The notes under the pieces were generated by a model. It was given only the letters and a program-made list of their open reading frames with translations, was not told the origin of the DNA and ran no database searches. A DNA stretch of 64,000 bases from contig NZ_JADHZD010000003.1 of the NCBI RefSeq assembly GCF_020102855.1, positions 310,001 through 374,000 on the forward strand. Direction: 5' to 3'. Source of the stretch: Nocardioides lacusdianchii (GTDB taxonomy: Bacteria; Actinomycetota; Actinomycetes; Propionibacteriales; Nocardioidaceae). The translations under genes and the position numbers were made by a program. Of the stretch, positions 1 to 7,803 are shown one piece after another (position 1 is the stretch's first letter; every line of letters begins with the position of its first letter).

Positions 1-450
1 CTCGTCGGGGTGATCGACGTCAGCACGCCGGACCGGCCACGGGTGGAAGGTCAGCGTGCCCATCTGTGCGCACCACACGGGCACCGCGATCTCGGTCGGG
101 CAGATCTCCTCGGCGGTGCGCCCGGAGGGAAAGGTGATCTGGACGGACTCGAGGTAGTCGGGAGCGCCCTTGGGCACCCTCTTCTGGTAGAACGCGTCGG
201 CGTTGCGGTCCTGCGGTCCGGTGGCCAGCTTCATGCCGGGGCGGACACCGGACGTCCAGCGCTCGAGCGCCGTGGGCCGGTCCCGCAGGGCCCGCATCAG
301 GCCCTCCTCGACGCTCGTGAAGTACTCCGCCACCATCAGCTTGGTCACCGCGGGCGTGTGGTCCGTCGCCTCGTAGATCACCCGGTCCGGCGAGGAGATC
401 CTGACCTCGCGCTCCCCCGCCTGGACGTACGCCTCCGACGTCTTCGCCAT
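1..450 (-). CDS. LigD-type DNA polymerase/primase domain protein (3' end outside window)
   Basis: About 150 codons are visible; the gene runs off the left edge. The fragment matches the polymerase (PolDom, archaeo-eukaryotic primase) domain of LigD-like proteins: PKGAPD at residues 93-98, the HPWP element at 136-139 and DVDHPDE at 144-150. The last lies just before the catalytic DLDP-type motif, which would fall outside the window. Family members extend primers in non-homologous end joining or act as stand-alone polymerases; no ligase or nuclease domain can be judged here. The ATG at 450 is preceded by a TAGGGT box with a 6-nt gap, so the transcript is probably leaderless. The family call is firm; whether it is stand-alone or part of a multidomain LigD cannot be decided. 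Confidence 0.85.
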   Translation of the reverse strand, partial: MAKTSEAYVQAGEREVRISSPDRVIYEATDHTPAVTKLMVAEYFTSVEEGLMRALRDRPTALERWTSGVRPGMKLATGPQDRNADAFYQKRVPKGAPDYLESVQITFPSGRTAEEICPTEIAVPVWCAQMGTLTFHPWPVRRADVDHPDE

Positions 451-456
451 AGGTGG

Positions 457-462
457 ACCCTA
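457..462 (-). promoter_or_regulatory. -10 box of leaderless promoter for the LigD-type gene
   Basis: TAGGGT on the minus strand, 6 nt before the ATG at 450. Its first three bases are also the TAG stop codon of the upstream oxidoreductase gene. Confidence 0.6.
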
Positions 463-1476
463 GCCGCCCACGCGGACCACGAGCTTGCCGAAGTTCTCGC
501 CGCGCAGCATCCCGGCGAAGGCTGCCGGCGCGTTCTCGAGGCCGTCGACGAGGTCCTCGCGGTAGCGGACCTTGCCCTCGGCGACCCACTGGCCCATGTC
601 GCGCACGAAGTCGCGGCCGTGCGATTTCTGGAACTCGCTCTGGATGAAGCCGCGCACGGTGAGGCTCTGCGACAGCACCTGGCCCATCAGGCCGGGCATC
701 CGGTCGGGGCCCTCGGGCTGGCCGACGGCGTTGTAGTTGGCGACCAGGCCGCACACCGGGATCCGGGCGTAGGTGTTGAATCGGCGCCGCACGGCGTCGA
801 ACACCGCGCCGCCGACGTTCTCGAAGTAGACGTCGATGCCGTCTGGCGTGGCCTCGGCGAGCTGGTCGCGGAAGTCGGGGCTGCGGTGGTCGAGAGCGGC
901 GTCGAAGCCGAACTCCTCGGTCAGCGCGCGCACCTTGTCGGGGCCCCCGGCGATGCCGACCGAGCGCGCACCCCTGAGGTTCGCGATCTGGCCGACCGCG
1001 CTGCCGACCGGGCCGGTGGCCGCGGCGACGACGACCGTCTCGCCTGCCTGCGGCCTGCCGATCTCCAGCAGGCCGGCGTACGCCGTGAAGCCGGGCATGC
1101 CGAGCACGCCGAGGGCGGTCGTCACCGGAGCCGCCGACGGGTCGAGCTTGCGCACCTGGCTGCCGTCGACCACCGCGGCGCTCTGCCAGCCGGAGTAGGA
1201 CAGCACGAAGTCGCCCGGCACGAGGCCGTCGGAGCGGGACTCGACGACCTCGCCGACGGTGCCGCCGACCATCACGTCGCCGACCTCGACGGGCGCGGCG
1301 TACGACTTCGCGGTGCTCAGCCGTCCGCGCATGTAGGGGTCGAGCGAGAGGTAGCGGATCGCGAGCGCGACCTGGCCGTCCTGCAGGGCGGGCAGGGTCT
1401 CGGTCGTGGTGCTGAACGTGGTGTCGTCGGGCTCGCCCTCGGGGCGCCGGGCGAGGCGGAGCTGGGTGCTTTCCAT
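460..1476 (-). CDS. NADP-dependent medium-chain oxidoreductase (curcumin/prostaglandin reductase-like)
   Basis: A 338-residue zinc-free medium-chain dehydrogenase/reductase. LDPYMRGRL at residues 45-53 and the nucleotide-binding loop AATGPVGSAVGQ at 152-163 are typical of the NADPH-dependent 2-alkenal, curcumin and 15-oxoprostaglandin reductase group, which reduces activated double bonds in the cytoplasm. YFENVGG follows, as in that family. The start is placed at the ATG at 1476 and not at the upstream in-frame codon, because MESTQLRLARRP is the usual N-terminus and a CACTCT box lies 7 nt before this ATG. It is divergent from msrB, with about 60 bp between the start codons. The true substrate cannot be told from sequence. 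Confidence 0.9.
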   Translation of the reverse strand: MESTQLRLARRPEGEPDDTTFSTTTETLPALQDGQVALAIRYLSLDPYMRGRLSTAKSYAAPVEVGDVMVGGTVGEVVESRSDGLVPGDFVLSYSGWQSAAVVDGSQVRKLDPSAAPVTTALGVLGMPGFTAYAGLLEIGRPQAGETVVVAAATGPVGSAVGQIANLRGARSVGIAGGPDKVRALTEEFGFDAALDHRSPDFRDQLAEATPDGIDVYFENVGGAVFDAVRRRFNTYARIPVCGLVANYNAVGQPEGPDRMPGLMGQVLSQSLTVRGFIQSEFQKSHGRDFVRDMGQWVAEGKVRYREDLVDGLENAPAAFAGMLRGENFGKLVVRVGG

Positions 1477-1523
1477 GCCCTCCAGAGTGCCAGCCGGCCG
1501 ACGGCGGGCAGCCACCGGCCGAC

Positions 1524-1529
1524 TACTCT
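1524..1529 (+). promoter_or_regulatory. -10 box of leaderless promoter for msrB
   Basis: TACTCT with 6 nt to the ATG at 1536; no Shine-Dalgarno sequence lies between them. Confidence 0.6.
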
Positions 1530-1535
1530 GGAGCC

Positions 1536-1934
1536 ATGGCCTACGACGTTCAGAAGACCGATGAGCAGTGGCGCGAGGAGCTCAGCCCCGAGGAGTACGC
1601 GGTGCTGCGCCAGGCCGGCACCGAGCGTGCCTTCACCGGTGAGTACACCGACACCGAGACCGAGGGCACCTACTCGTGCAAGGCGTGCGGCTCGGAGCTG
1701 TTCACCAGCGACACCAAGTTCCACTCCGGCTGCGGCTGGCCGAGCTTCTACCAGCCGATGACCGACACCGTGGAGTACATCGAGGACACCTCGCACGGCA
1801 TGAAGCGCGTGGAGGTCCGTTGCGCGAAGTGCGGCTCGCACCTCGGCCACGTCTTCCCCGACGGCTTCGGCACGCCCACCGGTGACCGCTACTGCATCAA
1901 CTCGATCAGCATCACGCTCAGCGAGAAGAAGTAG
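1536..1934 (+). CDS. msrB: Peptide-methionine (R)-S-oxide reductase MsrB
   Basis: A 132-residue cytoplasmic repair enzyme that reduces methionine-R-sulfoxide in proteins with thioredoxin as electron donor. The full single-domain SelR fold is present. The zinc-binding pairs are Cys48/Cys51 and Cys96/Cys99, the substrate-pocket motif is SGCGWPSF at 64-71, and the catalytic cysteine is Cys120 in RYCINSIS. Length is normal for a stand-alone MsrB. The next gene, on the opposite strand, ends 6 bp away, so there is no room for a long terminator. Confidence 0.97.
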   Translation: MAYDVQKTDEQWREELSPEEYAVLRQAGTERAFTGEYTDTETEGTYSCKACGSELFTSDTKFHSGCGWPSFYQPMTDTVEYIEDTSHGMKRVEVRCAKCGSHLGHVFPDGFGTPTGDRYCINSISITLSEKK

Positions 1935-1940
1935 TCCGGC

Positions 1941-2804
1941 TCAGCCCTCGACCGGCTGCAGCGCCGAGGTGACCTTCACCAGCCCCTCGCCCCAGGTCTG
2001 GTCCGCCCACGCCTGGATCGACCCGTCGTCGAAGACGACCTGGGCGTCGAGGGAGTCGGGGGCGTAGGAGCCGCTGGTCAGCAGGGACTCGCCGAGCGCG
2101 GCCTGGAGCTCCTGGTTGACCAGGTTGAGGTCGGCCTCGGTGCGCTCCACGGTGGTCACGCAGAGCATCCCGCCCCACGTCTTGCGCAGCTCGGCCTCCG
2201 CGCCGGCGGCGTCCTCGGTGACGGCGACGTTGATCGTGCCGCCGCTCATCCACGCGGTGGCGTACGTCGGCAGCGCGGAGGCCGCGGCGAGCGTGGCGTC
2301 CATGTCCTGCGGCGTCGCCATCGTGGTGTCGGTGGTGGCGGGCGTCTCGCAGGCGGGCTCGAGCCCGCCGGCCTCGGGCTCGGCCATCACGTCGTAGAGC
2401 GCCGCCGGGATCGCGTCGGTGACGGTGAAGGTGGTGCCGTCGAAGGTGCCGGTGAGGGCGTAGGAGCCCCACGTCACGCCGGCGGCCTGCTCAGCGCCGA
2501 CGTCGCCGAAGTCGAAGTCCGCGAGCGCGGGACCGCCGCACTGGGGCGGGTAGGACTCCGCGACGGCGCCCAGGCACATCTCCGGGCCGTCGCCGTCGTC
2601 GAGCACGGTGACCAGGCCGTTGGTGCGGACCTCGCCGTCCGGCACGGGGACGGGGACGGTGTCGCGCGCGGGCTCGTCGCCCGAGGACGCGGCTGACGTG
2701 CCGCCCGCGTCGGCGGGGTCCACGGCCTTCATCTCCTCCTCGGTGGAGCACGCGGCGAGCGGGAGGGTCAGGGCCAGGGCTGCGATGACGTGTCGGAGGC
2801 TCAT
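1941..2804 (-). CDS. Secreted lipoprotein of unknown function
   Basis: 287 residues. The N-terminus MSLRHVIAALALTLPLAACS is a signal peptide with lipobox LAAC, so the protein should be anchored to the outer face of the membrane by Cys19. A low-complexity Ala/Ser/Asp linker follows to about residue 50, then a domain with several cysteines (for example MCLGA, PQCGG and MLCVT) that could form disulfides. I do not recognise the domain. The start is the ATG at 2804, which begins the signal peptide; the longer open frame upstream has no signal character. It lies downstream of hemQ on the same strand with about 50 bp between, but nothing links it to haem synthesis. Confidence 0.8.
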   Translation of the reverse strand: MSLRHVIAALALTLPLAACSTEEEMKAVDPADAGGTSAASSGDEPARDTVPVPVPDGEVRTNGLVTVLDDGDGPEMCLGAVAESYPPQCGGPALADFDFGDVGAEQAAGVTWGSYALTGTFDGTTFTVTDAIPAALYDVMAEPEAGGLEPACETPATTDTTMATPQDMDATLAAASALPTYATAWMSGGTINVAVTEDAAGAEAELRKTWGGMLCVTTVERTEADLNLVNQELQAALGESLLTSGSYAPDSLDAQVVFDDGSIQAWADQTWGEGLVKVTSALQPVEG

Positions 2805-2856
2805 GGTGGTGTGACGCACCGCCTGCCGCGTGCGTTCCACCCCGAGCGCGATCGGT

Positions 2857-3576
2857 TCAGGGCAGGCGAGCGAGAAGCTCGGCCGGCGAGACCCGGGCAC
2901 CGGTGTAGAACGGCACCTCCTCGCGCACGTGGCGGCGCGCGGTCGAGGCACGCAGGTCGCGCATCAGGTCGACGATGCGGTGCAGCTCGTCGGCCTCGAA
3001 GGCCAGCAGCCACTCGTAGTCGCCGAGGGCGAAGGACGCGACGGTGTTGGCGCGCACGTCGGCGTAGCCGCGGGCCATCTGGCCGTGCTCGGCGAGCATC
3101 GCGCGGCGCTCGGCGTCCTCGAGGAGGTACCACTCGTAGGACCGCACGAACGGGTAGACGCAGACGTGGGCGCGCGCCTCCTCGTCGGCGAGGAAGGCCG
3201 GGATGTGCGACTTGTTGAACTCGGCGGGACGGTGCAGCGCCATCTGCGACCAGACCGGGTCGAGCCGGCGGCCGAACGAGGTGCGGCGGAAGGCGTTGTA
3301 GGCGGCTTGGAGCTGCTCGGAGTCCGCAGCGTGCCACCACACCATCAGGTCGGCGTCGGCGCGCAGGCCGCTGACGTCGTAGAGCCCGCGGATCTTGACG
3401 TCCTGCTCCTCGAGCACCTCGAACAGCGCCTCCACGTCGGTGGCCTCGGCGTCGCGGTCGGCGTCGCCGAGGACGTCGCGGAGCCTGAAGACCGACCACA
3501 TCGTGTAGCGGATGGTGTCGTTGAGCTCCCGGGTGCGGGCGGCGTTGGTCTTCTCTGCGGTCGGGTCGGTGGCCAT
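2857..3576 (-). CDS. hemQ: Coproheme decarboxylase HemQ (chlorite dismutase fold)
   Basis: 239 residues. HemQ (ChdC) carries out the last step of the coproporphyrin-dependent haem pathway of Gram-positive bacteria, the peroxide-dependent oxidative decarboxylation of coproheme III to haem b. The sequence has the two ferredoxin-like halves of the chlorite-dismutase fold, with recognisable stretches [15 protein letters not shown] near the start and [19 protein letters not shown] and [10 protein letters not shown] in the second half. The distal Arg of true chlorite dismutases is not expected in this group. The ATG at 3576 sits only 4 bp after the hemY stop, so the two genes form an operon; a CAGAAT box 6 nt before the ATG could add its own start site. 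Confidence 0.94.
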   Translation of the reverse strand: MATDPTAEKTNAARTRELNDTIRYTMWSVFRLRDVLGDADRDAEATDVEALFEVLEEQDVKIRGLYDVSGLRADADLMVWWHAADSEQLQAAYNAFRRTSFGRRLDPVWSQMALHRPAEFNKSHIPAFLADEEARAHVCVYPFVRSYEWYLLEDAERRAMLAEHGQMARGYADVRANTVASFALGDYEWLLAFEADELHRIVDLMRDLRASTARRHVREEVPFYTGARVSPAELLARLP

Positions 3577-3580
3577 GACC

Positions 3581-4927
3581 TCATTCTGCCCCGGTGACCG
3601 AGGCCACAGCCCGGCGGGCCGAGCCGATGACCGCCGGGATGCCCACCCCGTCGTACGCCGCCCCGCAGACTGCGAGCCCGGGCTGGCGCGCGACGTCTGC
3701 GCGGATCCGCGCCACCTGCGCGAGGTGGCCCACGGCGTACTGCGGAAGCGCCCCGCCCCACCGCTGCACGTGCGTGTCGACCGGTCGGGCGGTGATGCCC
3801 GCCACGGCGGCGAGGTCGGCCAGCGAGACGCGGACCAGTCCCTCGTCGTCGGCCTGGAGCGTCGTCTCCTCGCCGTGGCGCCCGAGCGAGGTGCGCAGCA
3901 CGACCAGGTCGGGGTCGAGGTCGCGGACCCACGCCCACTTGGCGAAGGAGAAGGTGGAGGCCTTGATGGTGGCCCGCTCCAGCGGCGGGACGAGGAAGCC
4001 CGAGCGGTCGAAGAGGGCGTCGGGCAGGTCCTGGGCGCGGAGCACCAGCGTGACGACCGCGACGCTCGCGGTCCCGATCCCCGCGAGCGCGGCGGCGGCG
4101 TCGGGCGCGACGTCGGCGAGCAACCGGGCCGTCGGGGCGGGCGGCGTGGCGAGGACGACGTCGGTCGCCTCGAAGGTCTCGGATCGGGTCGTCGGTCCGA
4201 CCGTGAGCGCCCAGCCCGACGCCGTACGCCGCAACGCACGCACCGTCGCCGACGTGCGCACCTCGAAGGCGCCGTCGTGCGCCAGCAGGCCGGGCAGTCG
4301 GCCCATCCCGCCGGGCAGCGACGCGAAGACCGGTGCGGTCGAGGTCGGCACAGCGGCGGCCTGCTCGAGCAGGCTGCCGCGCCGCGCCATCGCGAGCAGC
4401 TGGGGCACCGCGGCGGCGGCCGAGATGCGGCGGGCGTGTCCGGCGTACACCCCGCCGAGCAGGGGCTCGACGAGCCGGTCGACGAGCTCGTCGCCCAGGC
4501 GGGCGGCGACCAGGTCCCCGACGGACATGTCGTCGGCGACGGGGGTGTCCGCCTCGTGGCTCGCGCGGGCCAGTCCCTCGGGGCTGAGGACACCGCTGGC
4601 GGCGAGCTGGTCCAGGTCGAAGGGCACGCCCATGAGTGAGCGCGGCATCGCCCGCAGCGCCCCGCGGGACCAGACGGCGGAGCTCGCCGCGGTCGGGTGG
4701 ACGAGGTCGGCGCCGAGGGCGGCGGCGAGGGCGACCCCCTCGGGGCGGCGCGCGAGCATCGCCTCCGCGCCCACGTCGACGGTGAGGCCGGCGACCTCAG
4801 CGCTGCGCAGCTTCCCGCCGAGGACGGGTGAGCCCTCCAGCAGCAGCACGTCGCGCCCCGTGGCGGCGAGGTCGCGGGCGGCGACCAGTCCGGCGACTCC
4901 CCCACCGATGACCACCACGTCGCGCAC
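3581..4927 (-). CDS. hemY: Coproporphyrinogen III / protoporphyrinogen oxidase (HemY/CgoX)
   Basis: A 448-residue FAD enzyme that performs the six-electron oxidation of the porphyrinogen ring. In actinobacteria with HemQ the natural substrate is coproporphyrinogen III. The FAD dinucleotide fold is at the very N-terminus ([10 protein letters not shown], residues 4-13), followed by [15 protein letters not shown], and the C-terminal FAD segment [17 protein letters not shown] lies near the end. Length is normal. The start is the GTG at 4927; an overlapping ATG two bases upstream is out of frame. It shares a 41-bp divergent promoter region with the NYN gene and is followed 4 bp later by hemQ, the next enzyme of the pathway. 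Confidence 0.93.
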   Translation of the reverse strand: MRDVVVIGGGVAGLVAARDLAATGRDVLLLEGSPVLGGKLRSAEVAGLTVDVGAEAMLARRPEGVALAAALGADLVHPTAASSAVWSRGALRAMPRSLMGVPFDLDQLAASGVLSPEGLARASHEADTPVADDMSVGDLVAARLGDELVDRLVEPLLGGVYAGHARRISAAAAVPQLLAMARRGSLLEQAAAVPTSTAPVFASLPGGMGRLPGLLAHDGAFEVRTSATVRALRRTASGWALTVGPTTRSETFEATDVVLATPPAPTARLLADVAPDAAAALAGIGTASVAVVTLVLRAQDLPDALFDRSGFLVPPLERATIKASTFSFAKWAWVRDLDPDLVVLRTSLGRHGEETTLQADDEGLVRVSLADLAAVAGITARPVDTHVQRWGGALPQYAVGHLAQVARIRADVARQPGLAVCGAAYDGVGIPAVIGSARRAVASVTGAE

Positions 4928-4933
4928 ATGAAC

Positions 4934-4960
4934 AGCCTAGGCGCCGGGTGCACCTAGGCT
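4934..4960. promoter_or_regulatory. Back-to-back leaderless promoters forming an 8-bp inverted repeat
   Basis: AGCCTAGG (4934-4941) and CCTAGGCT (4953-4960) are perfect inverted copies 11 bp apart. Each arm contains TAGGCT pointing outwards: 6 nt before the GTG of hemY on the minus strand and 7 nt before the GTG of the NYN gene on the plus strand. The simplest reading is two divergent -10 boxes; the same symmetry could also serve as an operator. Confidence 0.6.
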
Positions 4961-4967
4961 GCGGCCT

Positions 4968-6047
4968 GTGGACCCCAACGTGAGCTCCGACCGGATCGCC
5001 GTGCTGATCGACGCCGACAACACCTCCCACTCCTACGCCGAGGCGCTGCTCGACGAGGTCGCGAAGTTCGGCAACCCGACGATCAAGCGCGCCTACGGCG
5101 ACTGGTCGTCGGACCGGCTCAAGGGCTGGGGCAACGAGCTCAACCTCCGTGCGATCCGCGGCATGCACCAGGGCGCCTTCACCCGGGGCAAGAACTCGAC
5201 CGACTCCGCGATGATCATCGACGCGATGGACCTGCTCTACGCCGGCAACGTGGAGGCCTTCGCCCTCGTCACCAGCGACAGCGACTTCACCAGCCTCGCG
5301 CTGCGGCTGCGCGAGTCCGGCAAGGTCGTCTACGGCCTCGGGGAGAAGAAGACGCCGGCGTCGCTGCAGAACGCCTGCGACCGCTTCATCCGGCTCGAGT
5401 CGCTCGGCGACCCGGCCTCGGTGACCGGCTCCGACGACGCCGAGACCTCGACCGAGGAGCCCGACCAGGTCCCCGAGGTCAACCTCCAGAGCGCGCTGAC
5501 CAAGGCCGTCAACGCGGTGGGCGGCGACGACGGCTGGGCGGCCCCCGGCACGATCGGCAAGCACCTCAGCCGGACCCACCCCTCGCTGGACCCCCGCAAC
5601 TACGGGCACCGCGGGCTCCAGGGCCTCCTGGCCGCGCAGCCCTACCTCGAGACCACCACCGAGGGCGGCGTGCTGCTCGTGCGGGTCAAGGGCAAGGCCA
5701 AGTCGACCGCCAAGGCCCCGGCCAAGGGGTCGGCCACGGGATCGGCCAAGGCCCCCGAGAAGACCCCTGCGAAGGCCACCACGAAGGCCACTGCGAAGGC
5801 CCCTGACACCGCGCCGGAGACGACGCCGGAGCAGCCGGCGGGCGAGACGCCAGCGAAGAAGCGCGCTCCCCGGAAGCGGGCCGCGAAGAAGACGGCGGCC
5901 GCCGCGACCCCGCCGCCGGAGCCGGCAGCTGCCCCGGCCGCGGAGGAGCCCCAAGTGCCCCGGGTCACGACCACGACGCGTACGTCCCGCGCCGCCTCGA
6001 AGGCGGCCGCGACCCGGGCGGCGAAGAAGGCCGTCGCGCCGGACTGA
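4968..6047 (+). CDS. NYN-domain ribonuclease-like protein with LOTUS-like domain and Lys/Ala-rich tail
   Basis: 359 residues, GTG start set by a TAGGCT box 7 nt upstream. Residues about 8-150 are a NYN (PIN-like) nuclease domain of the LabA/DUF88 type: acidic residues in LIDADNTS (13-20) and VTSDSDF near 105. Residues about 165-235 resemble a LOTUS/OST-HTH RNA-binding domain (GTIGKHL, YGHRGLQGLL). The remaining 120 residues are a Lys/Ala/Pro-rich, histone-H1-like tail with AKATTKATAK-type repeats, likely disordered and nucleic-acid binding. The protein probably cleaves or binds RNA; the substrate is unknown. It stands divergently between hemY and hemE and so interrupts the haem cluster. Confidence 0.85.
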   Translation: MDPNVSSDRIAVLIDADNTSHSYAEALLDEVAKFGNPTIKRAYGDWSSDRLKGWGNELNLRAIRGMHQGAFTRGKNSTDSAMIIDAMDLLYAGNVEAFALVTSDSDFTSLALRLRESGKVVYGLGEKKTPASLQNACDRFIRLESLGDPASVTGSDDAETSTEEPDQVPEVNLQSALTKAVNAVGGDDGWAAPGTIGKHLSRTHPSLDPRNYGHRGLQGLLAAQPYLETTTEGGVLLVRVKGKAKSTAKAPAKGSATGSAKAPEKTPAKATTKATAKAPDTAPETTPEQPAGETPAKKRAPRKRAAKKTAAAATPPPEPAAAPAAEEPQVPRVTTTTRTSRAASKAAATRAAKKAVAPD

Positions 6048-6062
6048 GGCCGGTGACCTCGA

Positions 6063-7109
6063 TCAGTGGGCGTGCACGAACTCCGTGAGCCGCTTCAGCT
6101 GGTCGGGGTCGGTCGAGGGGATGACGCCGTGGCCGAGGTTGAAGATGTGGCCCTTGGCCGCCTTCCCGGCCTCGATGATCTCGGCCGCGCGTGAGGTCAT
6201 CACCTCGGTCGGCGCGAAGACCAGGGTCGGGTCGAGGTTGCCCTGCACCACCCGGTCCCCCACGAGCGGGATCGCCTGCTCCATCGGCGTACGCCAGTCG
6301 ACGCCGACCACGTCGGCACCGGCCTCCCCCATCAGGCCGAGGAGGTTGGAGGTGCCGACCCCGAAGTGGATCCGCGGCACCCCGAGCTCGCCGGCGGCCG
6401 CCAGCACCCGCTCGGAGTGGGGCATGACGGAGGCGCGGTAGTCGGCCGGGGTCAGCGCGCCGGCCCACGAGTCGAAGAGCTGCACGGCGGAGGCGCCGGC
6501 CTCGACCTGGATGCGCAGGTAGGTGGCGGCGATGCCGGCGATCTTGCGCATCAGCGCGTCCCAGACGTCGGGAGCGCCGAACATCATCGCCTTCGTCTTC
6601 GCGTGCTCCTTGGACGGACCTCCCTCGACGAGGTAGGACGCGACCGTGAAGGGGGCGCCGGCGAAGCCGATGAGCGGCGTCGCGCCGAGCTCGGCGGTCA
6701 GCTGGCGCACCGCCTGCGAGATGAAGGGCACGTGGTCGGGCGTGAGGTCGGGGATGGCGTCCACGTCGGCGAGGGTCCGCACCGGCGAGGCGACGACCGG
6801 GCCGACGCCGGGCACGATGTCGAGGTCGACCCCGACCGCCTTCAGCGGCAGCACGATGTCGGAGAAGAAGATCGCGGCGTCGACGCCGTAGCGGCGGACG
6901 GGCTGGAGGGTGATCTCGGTGACGAGGTCGGCGTCCATGCAGGACTCGAGCATGCCGATGCCCTCGCGGACCTTGAGGTACTCCGGGAGCGAGCGCCCGG
7001 CCTGCCGCATGAACCACACCGGCGTGTGGGCCGGCTCCTCCCCGCGTGCGGCCCGCAGGAACGGGCTCTCGGACAGTCCGGGGTGGGGAGTGGTAGCGGC
7101 GACGGTCAC
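6063..7109 (-). CDS. hemE: Uroporphyrinogen decarboxylase
   Basis: 348 residues from the GTG at 7109. HemE removes four acetate carboxyls from uroporphyrinogen III to give coproporphyrinogen III, the substrate of HemY. The signature PVWFMRQAGR is at residues 30-39, with the catalytic Asp in AIFFSDIVLP and the second signature near GFAGAPFTVASYLVEGG. The GTG was preferred over an in-frame ATG 54 nt upstream because VTVAATTPHPGL is the common N-terminus, and the longer form would run into the promoter region of the divergent DUF3000 gene. Its stop lies 15 bp from the stop of the convergent NYN gene. Confidence 0.95.
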   Translation of the reverse strand: MTVAATTPHPGLSESPFLRAARGEEPAHTPVWFMRQAGRSLPEYLKVREGIGMLESCMDADLVTEITLQPVRRYGVDAAIFFSDIVLPLKAVGVDLDIVPGVGPVVASPVRTLADVDAIPDLTPDHVPFISQAVRQLTAELGATPLIGFAGAPFTVASYLVEGGPSKEHAKTKAMMFGAPDVWDALMRKIAGIAATYLRIQVEAGASAVQLFDSWAGALTPADYRASVMPHSERVLAAAGELGVPRIHFGVGTSNLLGLMGEAGADVVGVDWRTPMEQAIPLVGDRVVQGNLDPTLVFAPTEVMTSRAAEIIEAGKAAKGHIFNLGHGVIPSTDPDQLKRLTEFVHAH

Positions 7110-7168
7110 CGGGGAATCTTCGCAGGTCAGGCGGCGTGGCGGCACATCGGCAGACGCCCGCACTGGCC

Positions 7169-7174
7169 TACTCT
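7169..7174 (+). promoter_or_regulatory. -10 box of leaderless promoter for the DUF3000 gene
   Basis: TACTCT with 6 nt to the ATG at 7181; the same hexamer and spacing as upstream of msrB. Confidence 0.6.
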
Positions 7175-7180
7175 GGCCCC

Positions 7181-7801
7181 ATGGTGGCCCGTCACGAGAC
7201 CCACCCGAGCAGTGCTGCCGCGGCTGGACCCGCGGAGTTCCGCGCGGCGGTGGAGACCATGCGTCGGGCCTCGCTGCGCCCCGAGGTGTTCTGCGAGGAG
7301 ATGCCGGCGCCCCAGCGCATCGCGCCGTGGTCGTCCGCGTTGAGCGCCGACGTCACCGTCGACGACGAGGACCTCGGCACCGGCCGGCTGATCCTGCTGC
7401 ACGACCCGGCCGGCAACGACGCCTGGGACGGCACCTACCGCTGCGTGGCCTACGCCCGCGCCGACCTCGATCCCGAGCTCGGCGCCGACCCGATGCTGGC
7501 CGCCGTCGGCTGGTCCTGGCTGACCGAGGCGCTCGAGGCGCACGGCGCCGGCTACCACGCCGCCTCCGGCACGGTCACCTGCGTGAACACCGAGAGCTTC
7601 GGCGGCATGGCCGACGAGGCTGGCACCGCGCAGGTCGAGATCCGCGCGTCGTGGACGCCCGACGTCGGGGAGGACGACGTGCTCGACATGACCGCGCACG
7701 TGGAGGCCTGGGCTGAGCTGCTGTGCACCGCCGTCGGCCTACCGCCGGTGCCCGAGGGCGTCATCGCCATCCCGAGCCGGCGCGGGCAGCGCGGCACCTG
7801 A
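7181..7801 (+). CDS. DUF3000 family protein
   Basis: 206 residues, start fixed by a TACTCT box 6 nt before the ATG. It belongs to an actinobacterial family of unknown function that is almost always found between hemE and the RNase D gene, as here. Recognisable stretches are FRAAVETMRRASLRPEV near the start, IAPWSSAL near 50 and the C-terminal DMTAHVEAWAELLCTAVGLP. There is no signal peptide or membrane segment. The RNase D start codon follows its stop after 2 bp, so the two are co-transcribed and probably translationally coupled. Confidence 0.85.
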   Translation: MVARHETHPSSAAAAGPAEFRAAVETMRRASLRPEVFCEEMPAPQRIAPWSSALSADVTVDDEDLGTGRLILLHDPAGNDAWDGTYRCVAYARADLDPELGADPMLAAVGWSWLTEALEAHGAGYHAASGTVTCVNTESFGGMADEAGTAQVEIRASWTPDVGEDDVLDMTAHVEAWAELLCTAVGLPPVPEGVIAIPSRRGQRGT

Positions 7802-7803
7802 CG

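Noticed and set aside
10..1761. 583-codon plus-strand open frame across the first genes
   Set aside because: It lies antisense to the LigD-type gene and the oxidoreductase and has Arg/Ala/Gly-rich composition with no domain; it is a high-GC shadow frame, as are most other long overlapping frames in the window.
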